DNA of 64,000 bases from Mucilaginibacter_A sp964236465 (GTDB lineage Bacteria; Bacteroidota; Bacteroidia; Sphingobacteriales; Sphingobacteriaceae). A model generated the notes under the pieces. It ran no database searches. It was not told the origin of the DNA and saw nothing but the letters and a program-made list of their open reading frames with translations. This document shows, in pieces, positions 27,928 through 36,366 of the stretch. The position numbers and the translations under genes were made by a program. Location: positions 1 to 64,000 of the forward strand of contig CAXSBZ010000017.1 of the NCBI GenBank assembly GCA_964236465.1. Direction: 5' to 3'. How positions within the stretch are numbered: the first letter of the stretch is position 1; each line of letters begins with the position of its first letter.

Positions 27928-28488
27928 TCAGATGCTATCTACAGCATCGCAAATAATATGGCCAACCAGTATATGCATTTCCTGGATTCGGGCAGTTATA
28001 TCAGAAGGTATTACAAGGTTTATTTCACAACAGTTGTTCATCTCACCGCCATCCCGCCCGGAAAAACCTATATTTATACAACCCATTTCTTTACCAACTT
28101 TTAATGCGTTGATAACATTTAAACTGTTGCCGCTTGTTGATATTCCGATCAAAACATCACCTGCTACGGCCAAGCCCTCTACTTGCCGGTCAAAAACGTG
28201 TTCATAACCATAATCATTGGCAATAGCGGTAAGTGCGGATGTATCCGTTGTTAGTGCAATAGCGGGCAAAGACCGCCGCTCTTTTACAAAACGACCGGTA
28301 AATTCGGCCGCTATATGTTGTGCATCGGCAGCACTGCCGCCATTTCCAAATAGGATAACCTTATGGCCTGCTTTGATACAAGTTATTACACTACTACATG
28401 CCTGCCCGATCAAATCAGTTAAGTTTTGCTTGGATTTTTGTGCAACTTCCAGATGTTCATCAAAAAGCTGAGAAATTTGATTGTTCAT
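27928..28488 (-). CDS. gmhA: D-sedoheptulose-7-phosphate isomerase
   Basis: SIS-domain isomerase converting sedoheptulose 7-phosphate to D-glycero-D-manno-heptose 7-phosphate. 186 aa from the chosen ATG (MNNQISQLFDEHLEV). A longer frame starting at 28536 would overlap rfaE1 by 41 bp and adds residues foreign to the family. Signatures: LFGNGGSAADAQHIAAEF, the ALTTDTSALTAIAND segment, GISTSGNSLNVI and a closing IQEMHILVGHIICD. It follows rfaE1 by 7 bp, so the two form a heptose operon. Confidence 0.93.
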   Translation of the reverse strand: MNNQISQLFDEHLEVAQKSKQNLTDLIGQACSSVITCIKAGHKVILFGNGGSAADAQHIAAEFTGRFVKERRSLPAIALTTDTSALTAIANDYGYEHVFDRQVEGLAVAGDVLIGISTSGNSLNVINALKVGKEMGCINIGFSGRDGGEMNNCCEINLVIPSDITARIQEMHILVGHIICDAVDSI

Positions 28489-28495
28489 TATTATT

Positions 28496-29464
28496 TTAGA
28501 TGGTTGTAGGATTGATTGAATAATTAGCGATCTCATCTAACGTAGTAGTTGCACTTCCAACCTTACTCACGACAACGGCTGCCGCATGATTTGCAAAATC
28601 GCAGGCATCGTGAAGTGTTTTGCCCAGCGCAATTGCCATACCCAAAGATGCCAAAACGGTATCTCCGGCCCCTGTTACATCTATCACGCTAAGTGCTTTG
28701 GTTGGAATAACGGTTAGTTCGTTGTCTGAATACATCGCAATTCCTTCTTCAGACATGGTAACGACAATATCATCACAACCGGTAATATCTTTTAATTTCT
28801 GGCAGGCCAAATGCAAACTATGTTTATCCGTGATAATAACTCCGGAAGCTTGCATGGCTTCTTTTTTATTTGGCTTGATTAGGTTTGCCCCAACATATTT
28901 GGTATAATCGCTGCCTTTGGGATCAATTATTGTTTTGATATTGGCTTTTCGGCAGATAGAAAAAACAGAATTCAGCAAATAATTTGATAACACGCCTTTG
29001 CTATAATCCGAAATTAAAACAAGATCATAATGGTTAACCTGTTGTTCAAACAGCGTAATCAGCCGGTCAGCAAATTCATCATCAATCGGGTGCTTAGTTT
29101 CATGATCTAAGCGGATCAGCTGATGATTTGCAACCATCACCCTGGATTTAACAGTGGTGCATCTTTTATCATCATAAAATATGCCTGTATCATTTATGCC
29201 AAGTTTAGCAAGCTGAACATTGATGATTTTGCTCGGCTCATCATTACCAACTGCGGAGATGATAAAAGTTTCGCAGTCAAAAGCTTTCAAGTTTTTAAGC
29301 ACATTGCCTGCACCTCCTAAAGTATGCTCATCCGCTTTCACATCTACAACCTGCACAGGAGCTTCGGGTGAAATCCTGCTGCAATCACCATATATATAAT
29401 GATCCAGCATGATATCACCGATAACCAAAATCTTCGCTTTAATATTGCCAATATTTTTATACAT
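28496..29464 (-). CDS. rfaE1: D-glycero-beta-D-manno-heptose-7-phosphate kinase
   Basis: PfkB-family sugar kinase equivalent to the N-terminal half of HldE. 322 aa. VIGDIMLDHYIYGDCSRISPEAPV and TLGGAGNVLKNLKAF are diagnostic, and DVTGAGDTVLASLG carries the catalytic Asp. The adenylyltransferase half of HldE is absent, so the nucleotidyl step must be encoded elsewhere. The product should be heptose 1,7-bisphosphate for the ADP- or GDP-heptose route. The 170-bp gap upstream holds no gene. Confidence 0.92.
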   Translation of the reverse strand: MYKNIGNIKAKILVIGDIMLDHYIYGDCSRISPEAPVQVVDVKADEHTLGGAGNVLKNLKAFDCETFIISAVGNDEPSKIINVQLAKLGINDTGIFYDDKRCTTVKSRVMVANHQLIRLDHETKHPIDDEFADRLITLFEQQVNHYDLVLISDYSKGVLSNYLLNSVFSICRKANIKTIIDPKGSDYTKYVGANLIKPNKKEAMQASGVIITDKHSLHLACQKLKDITGCDDIVVTMSEEGIAMYSDNELTVIPTKALSVIDVTGAGDTVLASLGMAIALGKTLHDACDFANHAAAVVVSKVGSATTTLDEIANYSINPTTI

Positions 29465-29634
29465 TCATTTTTTTATTTATATTACTAAGAAAAATATCAA
29501 AATTAAGGGTTGTGTTCTCAAATGTATGATGCTTGTATATTACGTTTTTGAATTGCAGTTTTCCTGATTAAATAATGGTAGATCAGTTTTTTGAGAAGCA
29601 AACGGTTCGTACTTTTAAAAATGTATTTTATATT

Positions 29635-30633
29635 CTATTGAAAAAATTCCTTTACCCAATTATCAACAAAATATTTTTTGAACAAAGGATTTTTTGTTTT
29701 GATCGTATCTTTTAAAGCATTTGTTTTATTTATAATTTCAGTTACATAATCACTATTAATTGCATCATTAATAATTACAATATAATCAGGATCATAAAAT
29801 TCTGCTTCTTTTATATGGGTATTTGTTGTTACTAAAATAGCTCCCGAAGCTAATACTTCAAACGTCCGCATAGTCAGTCCGCTTTGTCCAAAACGCTGTA
29901 TATCCAGTACACTTTTTGAAGAAGTAAAAATACTAGCTACCGCTTTTTTATCAAGCTTATCAAAACTAACATCCTGCCACAAAATATTTTTATACTCAAT
30001 CTTTAAAGTTTTTTCATACAAAAAAAACCATTTAGCAGGCGAATAAAAAAACACAAATGTATTTTCAAATTCTCTGAAAAGTGTCTTTATCGTACTGTAT
30101 CTGTTGGAATGTAGTGTACCTACAAATGAAATAGTATATTCTCTTTTGTGAAGTGTAGTTTGGAGATAATTATACTCTGTAGTGTAAAATAGATGTTTAA
30201 GCTTTAGTAATGGATTAGATTTCACATCATTAAAATCAAAACTGTAGCAGTCATCAAAATGCTTTAAAATATATAACGAATTTTTATTATTGTTACTTAT
30301 AGCATCGTATGTGTAATAAATCAGTCGCGCATTTGGATTATTTATTTTAAATTCAACAATAAAAGTTTCTGGTACAACTTCGCCTTTTATTAAAAAGAAA
30401 TAATCGTACTCACGACCCTTAATTTTATTAGTGATAACTCGATAATATTTTTCAGTAATTATTTTTAACAGGTTTTTTTTTATTCTGAATACTGCTTTTA
30501 TAAATGAATTATTTGATATTCTTTCATCAAAATAATCTACATTATAACCATTTTTTTTTAGTGCATCACAAATAGAAATTTCGTACCCAAAAAATGCAGG
30601 GCTAATAAAAAGTATATTTTTTTTTACTTCCAT
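29635..30633 (-). CDS. Glycosyltransferase (CgeB/GT4-like)
   Basis: A 332-residue probable glycosyltransferase. It starts KKNILFISPAFFGYEISICDALKKNGYNVDYFDER. The C-terminal third has SFVGTLHSNRYSTIK and LDIQRFGQSGLTMRTFEVLASGAILVT, typical of CgeB-like GT-B enzymes. It overlaps the stop of the preceding epimerase gene by one base (TAATG), indicating an operon. Very AT-rich compared with gmhA/rfaE1, as are the genes upstream. A dispersed motif at 29803 encodes HIKEAE. Sugar specificity unknown. Confidence 0.75.
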   Translation of the reverse strand: MEVKKNILFISPAFFGYEISICDALKKNGYNVDYFDERISNNSFIKAVFRIKKNLLKIITEKYYRVITNKIKGREYDYFFLIKGEVVPETFIVEFKINNPNARLIYYTYDAISNNNKNSLYILKHFDDCYSFDFNDVKSNPLLKLKHLFYTTEYNYLQTTLHKREYTISFVGTLHSNRYSTIKTLFREFENTFVFFYSPAKWFFLYEKTLKIEYKNILWQDVSFDKLDKKAVASIFTSSKSVLDIQRFGQSGLTMRTFEVLASGAILVTTNTHIKEAEFYDPDYIVIINDAINSDYVTEIINKTNALKDTIKTKNPLFKKYFVDNWVKEFFQ

Positions 30634-31766
30634 TATTTAAAAAGTCCTTTTGCTTTTAATTCTTGAATCGATTGCTGGTATTTATCCTGCTGGATTTCTT
30701 GCGTGTTTACCCATGATGTAAACTGTTTAATCCCTTCTTCAAAACTAACTTTTGGTACAAAATTCAACTTTGATTTGATTTTAGTTAAGTCAGCAAAATT
30801 ATGCCTTATATCCCCAAGTCTGTAATTTCCGGAGATATTTACGCTTGCTTGTTTCTTATAATTGTTCATTAATTCTTTAACAACTGTGTTCACTGCTATA
30901 GGTACACCTGTCCCAACATTAAAAACCTCATTGTTTGCTTCTTCCTTCTCTACTCCTAATACAGTTGCGGCAACCACATCATCAATAAAAACAAAGTCTC
31001 TTGTTTCTTTTCCATCTTCAAATACATTAATTTCCTTATTATTTTTAATAAGGGTTGAAAAAATAGATAATATTCCGGTATATGGATTAGATAATGACTG
31101 TCCCGGACCATACACATTTTGGTAGCGAAAGGCTACCGGAACAATACCGATAGTAGGACATACCGTCATGATCATTTGTTCTTGGCTTTGTTTTGTAATA
31201 CCATAAACCGATGATGGATGTATCTTTGATTCTTCATCAGTAGCAACAAATTGTAAAGGCTTAAAACAACCTGGATATTTTACTTCAAAATCTCCAGCTT
31301 CCATTATTTTTTCTATCCGGTGTGGTGGATAAACTATACCTAATTCTTCACTAATGTACTTTCCTTCGCCGTATATTGATCTTGACGAAGCAACAACAAC
31401 TTTTTTTATTGTATGAAAACTATTACTCAATAAATCTAGCAGGATTGCTGTACCACGAATGTTAACATTGGTATAATGTTCTACCTGATACATAGATTGA
31501 CCTGTACCTGTTTCAGCAGCAAAGTGAACAATCACCTCCTGATTTTGAATAGCCTTTGCCAAATCAGTTGAGGACGTAACCGAACCCTGTATAAAATTTA
31601 CTTTACCAGTAATTGACTGGTATAATGGTGAAGTATTTTCAGGGTTATCACCATGGATTTGTTTGGAAAGATTGTCTAAAACCGTAATTACATGGCCATA
31701 TTCAATCAATTTAAGCGCAAGGTTTGAACCAATAAATCCAGCTCCACCTGTTATTAATATATTCAT
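30633..31766 (-). CDS. NAD-dependent sugar epimerase (dTDP-L-rhamnose 4-epimerase-like)
   Basis: Extended short-chain dehydrogenase of 377 aa. ITGGAGFIGSNLA (4-16) is the NAD-binding glycine motif; the active-site pieces are VVASSRSIYGEG and YGITK (YxxxK). Features such as IHGDNPENTSPLY, GTGQSMYQVEHYTNVNIRGT and NYRLGDIRHNFADL resemble dTDP-L-rhamnose 4-epimerases more than GalE. No rml genes are present in the window, so the substrate may be another nucleotide sugar. It overlaps the upstream acetyltransferase gene by 4 bp (ATGA). Confidence 0.8.
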   Translation of the reverse strand: MNILITGGAGFIGSNLALKLIEYGHVITVLDNLSKQIHGDNPENTSPLYQSITGKVNFIQGSVTSSTDLAKAIQNQEVIVHFAAETGTGQSMYQVEHYTNVNIRGTAILLDLLSNSFHTIKKVVVASSRSIYGEGKYISEELGIVYPPHRIEKIMEAGDFEVKYPGCFKPLQFVATDEESKIHPSSVYGITKQSQEQMIMTVCPTIGIVPVAFRYQNVYGPGQSLSNPYTGILSIFSTLIKNNKEINVFEDGKETRDFVFIDDVVAATVLGVEKEEANNEVFNVGTGVPIAVNTVVKELMNNYKKQASVNISGNYRLGDIRHNFADLTKIKSKLNFVPKVSFEEGIKQFTSWVNTQEIQQDKYQQSIQELKAKGLFK

Positions 31767-32374
31767 TTAATAAAATTTCCTTTTGGATCTGTTTTTTCCC
31801 ACAACTGAGATAACACATTATATCTTTTTACAATTTTCGCAGGTGCACCAGCTATAACACAATAATCTGGAAAATCTCCTTTTACCACAGCATTAGCACC
31901 AACAATACATTGTCTTCCTAAAATTGTACCAGGAAGTATAATCACATTATTATAAATTTTACACCATTCTCCTATGCTTACATCTATAACTTGTAATTGC
32001 TGCTTTTCAGGTGGAATAGTAATATCCTCATAACCATGATTTATGTCAGTAATACTAACATTTGCTGCAATTGCAGTATAATTGCCAATACTAACTTTTG
32101 ATGCACAGGTTAAGTGCAAGTTTTGCTGTATTCTTACATCGTTCATTATGATAATTTCGGGAGTATATTTTGTTCCCTCATAAGCACTTATACCTTCTAT
32201 TCTTGAATTATTTTTAATAGAAACATTATTTCCAATTTTTATGAATTTTGGAGTAATCAAAATTGGGTTTACTATTATAAAACGCCAACTGGCATTTTTT
32301 AAAAATGGTTTTACAAATAAAATTGATTTTACATAGTGATATATTAAATTCATTTTTTTGTTGAAGACAATCAT
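31763..32374 (-). CDS. Hexapeptide-repeat acyltransferase (WcaF/Maa-like)
   Basis: A 203-residue left-handed beta-helix acyltransferase. Repeats such as IKIGNNVSIKNNSRIEG, VSIGNYTAIAANVSITDINH and IGEWCKIYNNVIILPGTILGRQCIVGANAVVKGDF are typical of O-acetyltransferases, with the catalytic-type His in DINH. It probably decorates a sugar of the repeat unit. The stop overlaps the epimerase start. An alternative ATG exists seven codons in. Confidence 0.85.
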   Translation of the reverse strand: MIVFNKKMNLIYHYVKSILFVKPFLKNASWRFIIVNPILITPKFIKIGNNVSIKNNSRIEGISAYEGTKYTPEIIIMNDVRIQQNLHLTCASKVSIGNYTAIAANVSITDINHGYEDITIPPEKQQLQVIDVSIGEWCKIYNNVIILPGTILGRQCIVGANAVVKGDFPDYCVIAGAPAKIVKRYNVLSQLWEKTDPKGNFIK

Positions 32375-32468
32375 ATTTGAATAATTATAGCAGCAAATTC
32401 TTGAAGCTCATTTTATGTTGTTTTAAAATCACTTTTTTAGAATTGTAATTATATACTGTTTTTAACCC

Positions 32469-32482
32469 GATAAAAGAAGTAT
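32469..32482 (+). repeat. Isolated dispersed motif upstream of the acyltransferase gene
   Basis: GATAAAAGAAGTAT preceded by TTTTTAACCC, in the 139-bp gap between the acyltransferase and family 9 genes. Confidence 0.65.
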
Positions 32483-32513
32483 AACTAATTAGATAAGCTA
32501 AATAGATATTATA

Positions 32514-33674
32514 CTAAAATTTTATAGTAGGAGTTGATTCAAATATTTCTTTTACTTTTTCATACACCTCTTTAACAGTAATACTTTTCATATAAAATAT
32601 AGGATCATGATTTTTTCCTAACTCATCTAAATGTGAAATAATTTTAATTGTATTTTTATTATAAGGTTTTACTATCTCCGGATCTGCTTTTCCAAATATT
32701 ACTACTGTTGGAATTCCAAATGCTGAAGAAACATGGCCGGCACCACTATCGTTAGAAATCAAAATATCACTGCAATTTATTAAAGTTATATAGTCTTTTA
32801 ACTTCTCATTAATTATATGATACTTAATTTGAGCGTTTTTAAGTAAGTTCTCAAGTATGTTAATTGTTGAAGCTTCATTTGGACCTTCAAAAACAACAAA
32901 TTGACAGTTTGAATAATCTTTAAAAATACACTCCATCAATTCAAAATATTTTATTTCATCCCATTTTCGATGTGCCATACTTGCACCAGGGTGAATTCCT
33001 ATTGTAAGTTCGTTGCCTATATTGTGATCTGCCTTATATGCTTTTAATTTTTTTTGTTCCGCAGAAGTAAGTTCTAAAACAGGAAATTTATTAACTGCTT
33101 GTACCTTACAACCTATTTGCTCAACAAAATATAACCATTCATCTATATAATGTTTGTAAGTTGTATTTTCTTTAACAACATCTGTTAACATATACTCTCC
33201 TCCAGTGTAATTAAAACTAATTTTTCTATTAGAATTAATGAAGTTCATAAAAAAAATGTTTCTCCAATCTCCACGTAAGTCCAAAGACAAATCGTATTTA
33301 ACTTTATTTATTGTACCTATTTTAGTAACAAAAAAATCAAATAAGTTTTTTAAACTATAACTTTTGCTAATCCATGGGCAATCAACAACAATAAAGTAGT
33401 CTACTATATTTTGATCTTGTAATATTACCTTGGCTACATGTGTACAAACAAGTGTTATCTTGGCTTCTTTATAAGTTTGTTTAAGTGTTTTTAATACTGG
33501 AATACTCATTATAGTATCACCAATCATAAAAAAACCAATCACTAATATTTCCTTAAAATCATTCTGGGTTATAGGTAAATAAGAATGTTTATTTTTTGAA
33601 TTGAAATAAAGAAGCTTAAAAGTACGATCAATTATTTTAAGTGTACTTATTTTACTGGAGTTGAAGTTATTCAT
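32514..33674 (-). CDS. Family 9 glycosyltransferase (heptosyltransferase-like)
   Basis: A 386-residue GT9 enzyme. The N-terminal domain has ILVIGFFMIGDTIMSIPVLKTLKQTY. The C-terminal domain has IGIHPGASMAHRKWDEIKYFELM and the NDSGAGHVSSAFGIPTVVIFGKADPE segment, both hallmarks of ADP-heptose:LPS heptosyltransferases. With gmhA and rfaE1 in the same locus a heptose transfer role is likely, though GT9 also includes other transferases. The DNA is very AT-rich. Confidence 0.88.
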   Translation of the reverse strand: MNNFNSSKISTLKIIDRTFKLLYFNSKNKHSYLPITQNDFKEILVIGFFMIGDTIMSIPVLKTLKQTYKEAKITLVCTHVAKVILQDQNIVDYFIVVDCPWISKSYSLKNLFDFFVTKIGTINKVKYDLSLDLRGDWRNIFFMNFINSNRKISFNYTGGEYMLTDVVKENTTYKHYIDEWLYFVEQIGCKVQAVNKFPVLELTSAEQKKLKAYKADHNIGNELTIGIHPGASMAHRKWDEIKYFELMECIFKDYSNCQFVVFEGPNEASTINILENLLKNAQIKYHIINEKLKDYITLINCSDILISNDSGAGHVSSAFGIPTVVIFGKADPEIVKPYNKNTIKIISHLDELGKNHDPIFYMKSITVKEVYEKVKEIFESTPTIKF

Positions 33675-33788
33675 ATCAATTCCCTTCTAGTCTTATTTGC
33701 TTCTTTTTAATCCAGCCTAAAAATTTTGCATTAGTCCAAATCGCAATGTATATTAACATTTTTTAAATGTATTTAGTAAGTAACTATT

Positions 33789-35267
33789 TTATGGATTAAT
33801 AACAACATTATTAACATAAGTATTCGATTTTATAGTGTTCGTATTAATTTGCTTTCCGTTAAGCTTAATATCCTCAAAGGTTATATTCTGTACTTGATGC
33901 TGAGAATCAACACCTGTTAACTCAATATTTAAAGGTTTGCCTATTGCCTTAATGTGTTTAAAAGTTATATTTTTAATATGGCCAAAGTCTTTATCGCGCG
34001 ACCAGTTAGCTTTACCTATCCATAATGAAATAAGCTTATGCGCTTCTTCTATACGGATATTTTCAAAATATACATGGTTTACAAGAGCCGAATCAGTTTG
34101 ATAAACCCGCAAAGTCCATTCAATTCCTTTATCATGAATAACATCACAATTTGTAAAATGGATATTATCAACAGGATCACTAATTTCGGCACCAATACTT
34201 AAAGCATGTGCTAATTGGTTCCATAACACACATCCAGATACGGTGATATTTTTAGCACTACCTTGTCCGTTGTTTGTTTTAATTACAACTAAATCATCAT
34301 TAGTTCTGATAAAACAATTTTTTACAACAACATTGGTACTACTAACAATGTCAATTCCATCAGAGTTTGGTCTATAACCTAAAATTTTAATATTAGAAAT
34401 AGAAACTGTGTCAGATTGGCTAATGGGAATAGTCCATATACTTGGATCTCGTAAAATTATACCTTCAATCTTAATATTAGAACCGCGTAACAATACAAGG
34501 TTTTTAGAATGAGTAGAGCAATTACTTCCATCAAGTATTCCACGTCCTCTAAAGGTTATATTTTTGCCTGCTAAAATAAAAGTATATTCATTTTCGTATT
34601 TTTTGAGGCCTTCACTACTAATTTTAAATGCTTCATGCGGATCAATTACTGCACGTACTATTCCTCCTCCAGCAATATAAACTGTTTTATTATCGCCTAC
34701 TTTCAAAAAATTCACTTCATGTATCCCAGGGCCATAATATATTACATTAGGGTCATTAGGTTTAGGTTTATTAGTTTCAATAGGATTAGCAAAAATATGC
34801 AAAGACTTTACGTATTCACCATTAATTTCTACAGTTAAATTTTGTGGTTTTGCTATATTAAATATTATGGTGTGCCCTTTAATAATAGGTTTAATACCAG
34901 CAGATGCTGGTAGCACTTTTGCTGTAGTAATATTGTTGGGTATAATTACAGTTATTGTATTTACACCCTGCATATCAAAATAAGCAAATGCTGCAATATC
35001 AAAATAATCAGCTGCCAGCTTAACATTATTAAAAGCTTTTAAACGCTTTTCTTGGTCTTGAGGATTAACTTTAGCATTATATACTGGTAAAGTTTGATTC
35101 GATATTTTAACCTGGTAAAAGGTGTTCAGCTTTTCTTCTTTTGGAGCAGGGTAAACTACAACTATAGGCTTTAATTTCTCTCCATATAAAGCACAAGTAG
35201 TAAATTGTAGAATTATTAGAATTAAGAAGTTTAGTAGAATGTGTGATGATGTTTTAAGGTTTTTCAT
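33789..35267 (-). CDS. GH28-like parallel beta-helix protein (pectin-lyase fold)
   Basis: A secreted protein of about 492 aa. The ATG at 35267 gives a clean signal peptide (LLNFLILIILQFTTCALYG); an upstream in-frame ATG at 35330 would start inside the inverted-arm repeat. A beta-sandwich-like N-terminal domain precedes the helix. GH28-type motifs are NSDGIDI and TNDDLVVIK, but the usual GHG is HALSIGAE and the RIK is RVYQTD. It may therefore act on, or only bind, a polymer other than polygalacturonate, perhaps trimming or remodelling the exported polysaccharide. Fold fairly sure; activity not. Confidence 0.78.
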   Translation of the reverse strand: MKNLKTSSHILLNFLILIILQFTTCALYGEKLKPIVVVYPAPKEEKLNTFYQVKISNQTLPVYNAKVNPQDQEKRLKAFNNVKLAADYFDIAAFAYFDMQGVNTITVIIPNNITTAKVLPASAGIKPIIKGHTIIFNIAKPQNLTVEINGEYVKSLHIFANPIETNKPKPNDPNVIYYGPGIHEVNFLKVGDNKTVYIAGGGIVRAVIDPHEAFKISSEGLKKYENEYTFILAGKNITFRGRGILDGSNCSTHSKNLVLLRGSNIKIEGIILRDPSIWTIPISQSDTVSISNIKILGYRPNSDGIDIVSSTNVVVKNCFIRTNDDLVVIKTNNGQGSAKNITVSGCVLWNQLAHALSIGAEISDPVDNIHFTNCDVIHDKGIEWTLRVYQTDSALVNHVYFENIRIEEAHKLISLWIGKANWSRDKDFGHIKNITFKHIKAIGKPLNIELTGVDSQHQVQNITFEDIKLNGKQINTNTIKSNTYVNNVVINP

Positions 35268-35312
35268 TCTATCATTTAAAGTCAGTTTAAACTTATTCAA
35301 GATGTTTTTTGA

Positions 35313-35405
35313 TGCTTCTTTTATCAACATAAATTATGAAAGGCGTTGTGCTTTTTTATAATTGTACAAGTTATAAAATCGAAATTTACAGGCATAAAAA
35401 AAGTA
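35313..35405. repeat. REPIN-like inverted-arm element (93 bp)
   Basis: Left arm TGCTTCTTTTATC then AACATAAATT; right arm GAAATTTACAGG then CATAAAAAAAGTA. It lies upstream of the GH28-like gene. Confidence 0.7.
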
Positions 35406-35541
35406 TCAGGTTTTTTTAATTAAATTGAAAACATACTTTTAAAGATTCAATTTATTGTGGTAATGTATTTATCTTTTTTATTAAATGAAAAACCTGAATA
35501 TTTTAAGCTTGTATAATTTGGGTTAATCAAGATTTATCCTG

Positions 35542-36366
35542 TCAGAATTGGTCAGAACTTATTTTGCTTTTAATTAACCAACTTTTGTATGGAAACAAAT
35601 ATGATAATAAAAAAGCTAACTGCATTTTTATCCTGATATATCTATAAGATCTTTTATCTGTTACATTAAAGTAAGGCATATTTGCAACTACATTAAAATA
35701 AAATTTTTTCTCTTCCATTCCGTTTTCCAAGGTTTCTATATGATGGGTGACCATCTTACCTTTTGGAAAAGAAAAGAATCTACCCGTTGGAGCATAAGGA
35801 AAACTTTTGATGTACTTGGGCAAATTAACTGGCATGTTTTCTTTGATATATAAAAAACTGAGGTTTTTAGTCTTTAAATATTGCGCAACATAATACTCTG
35901 GCGTTTTTGTAAATGTAAATACATCAGTATGTGTTTTAACAAATGAAGTTTTAACAATGGCAAAATCTGTAGCAAGATTTAGTGTATAACTGAAAAATTG
36001 TGCACTTGCCCACACAGCATTTTGTGAATTAAGTTTTAATATATATTTGTTAATTAACTTATCACCATAAATCCAAGTGTCTGCTTCTAATATAATTGAG
36101 TAATTACAGTCATTGGGTATATGTACTAATCCTTCCAATAATAATTGAGAATTTCCAGAAAAATGACCAATATTATTTTCTATTTCAACAAGTAAATCAA
36201 TTTTTTTTTTATAATTATCATCAATGGTGTAACCATCTTTCTTCCCATTTGAAATTACTATTATGTAAAAATTATTACTTTTCCAGGTATCTCTTATAAT
36301 ATCTATACAATGCTTCAAATCATCTGTGCGATTATATACTCTTATTAACACACAAATTCTATCCAT
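35542..36366 (-). CDS. GT-A-fold glycosyltransferase-like protein
   Basis: A 274-residue probable family 2-like transferase. It starts ICVLIRVYNRTDDLKHCIDII, and ILEADTWIYGD provides a DxD-like nucleotide-sugar motif. The C-terminus ends in a hydrophobic segment (LAFLLSYLFPY). The ATG at 36366 is preferred over a TTG two codons upstream. It overlaps the 3' end of the polymerase gene by 8 bp, so translation is probably coupled. Specificity unknown. Confidence 0.68.
   Translation of the reverse strand: MDRICVLIRVYNRTDDLKHCIDIIRDTWKSNNFYIIVISNGKKDGYTIDDNYKKKIDLLVEIENNIGHFSGNSQLLLEGLVHIPNDCNYSIILEADTWIYGDKLINKYILKLNSQNAVWASAQFFSYTLNLATDFAIVKTSFVKTHTDVFTFTKTPEYYVAQYLKTKNLSFLYIKENMPVNLPKYIKSFPYAPTGRFFSFPKGKMVTHHIETLENGMEEKKFYFNVVANMPYFNVTDKRSYRYIRIKMQLAFLLSYLFPYKSWLIKSKISSDQF

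Noticed and set aside
28489..28536. Longer N-terminus of GmhA
   Set aside because: Would overlap rfaE1 by 41 bp and adds residues not seen in the family.
29465..29634. Small gene in the gap upstream of rfaE1
   Set aside because: No frame with start and plausible composition; AT-rich spacer only.
35268..35330. Longer N-terminus of the GH28-like protein
   Set aside because: The extra codons include the left arm of the inverted-arm repeat, and the signal peptide begins at the downstream ATG; not fully excluded.
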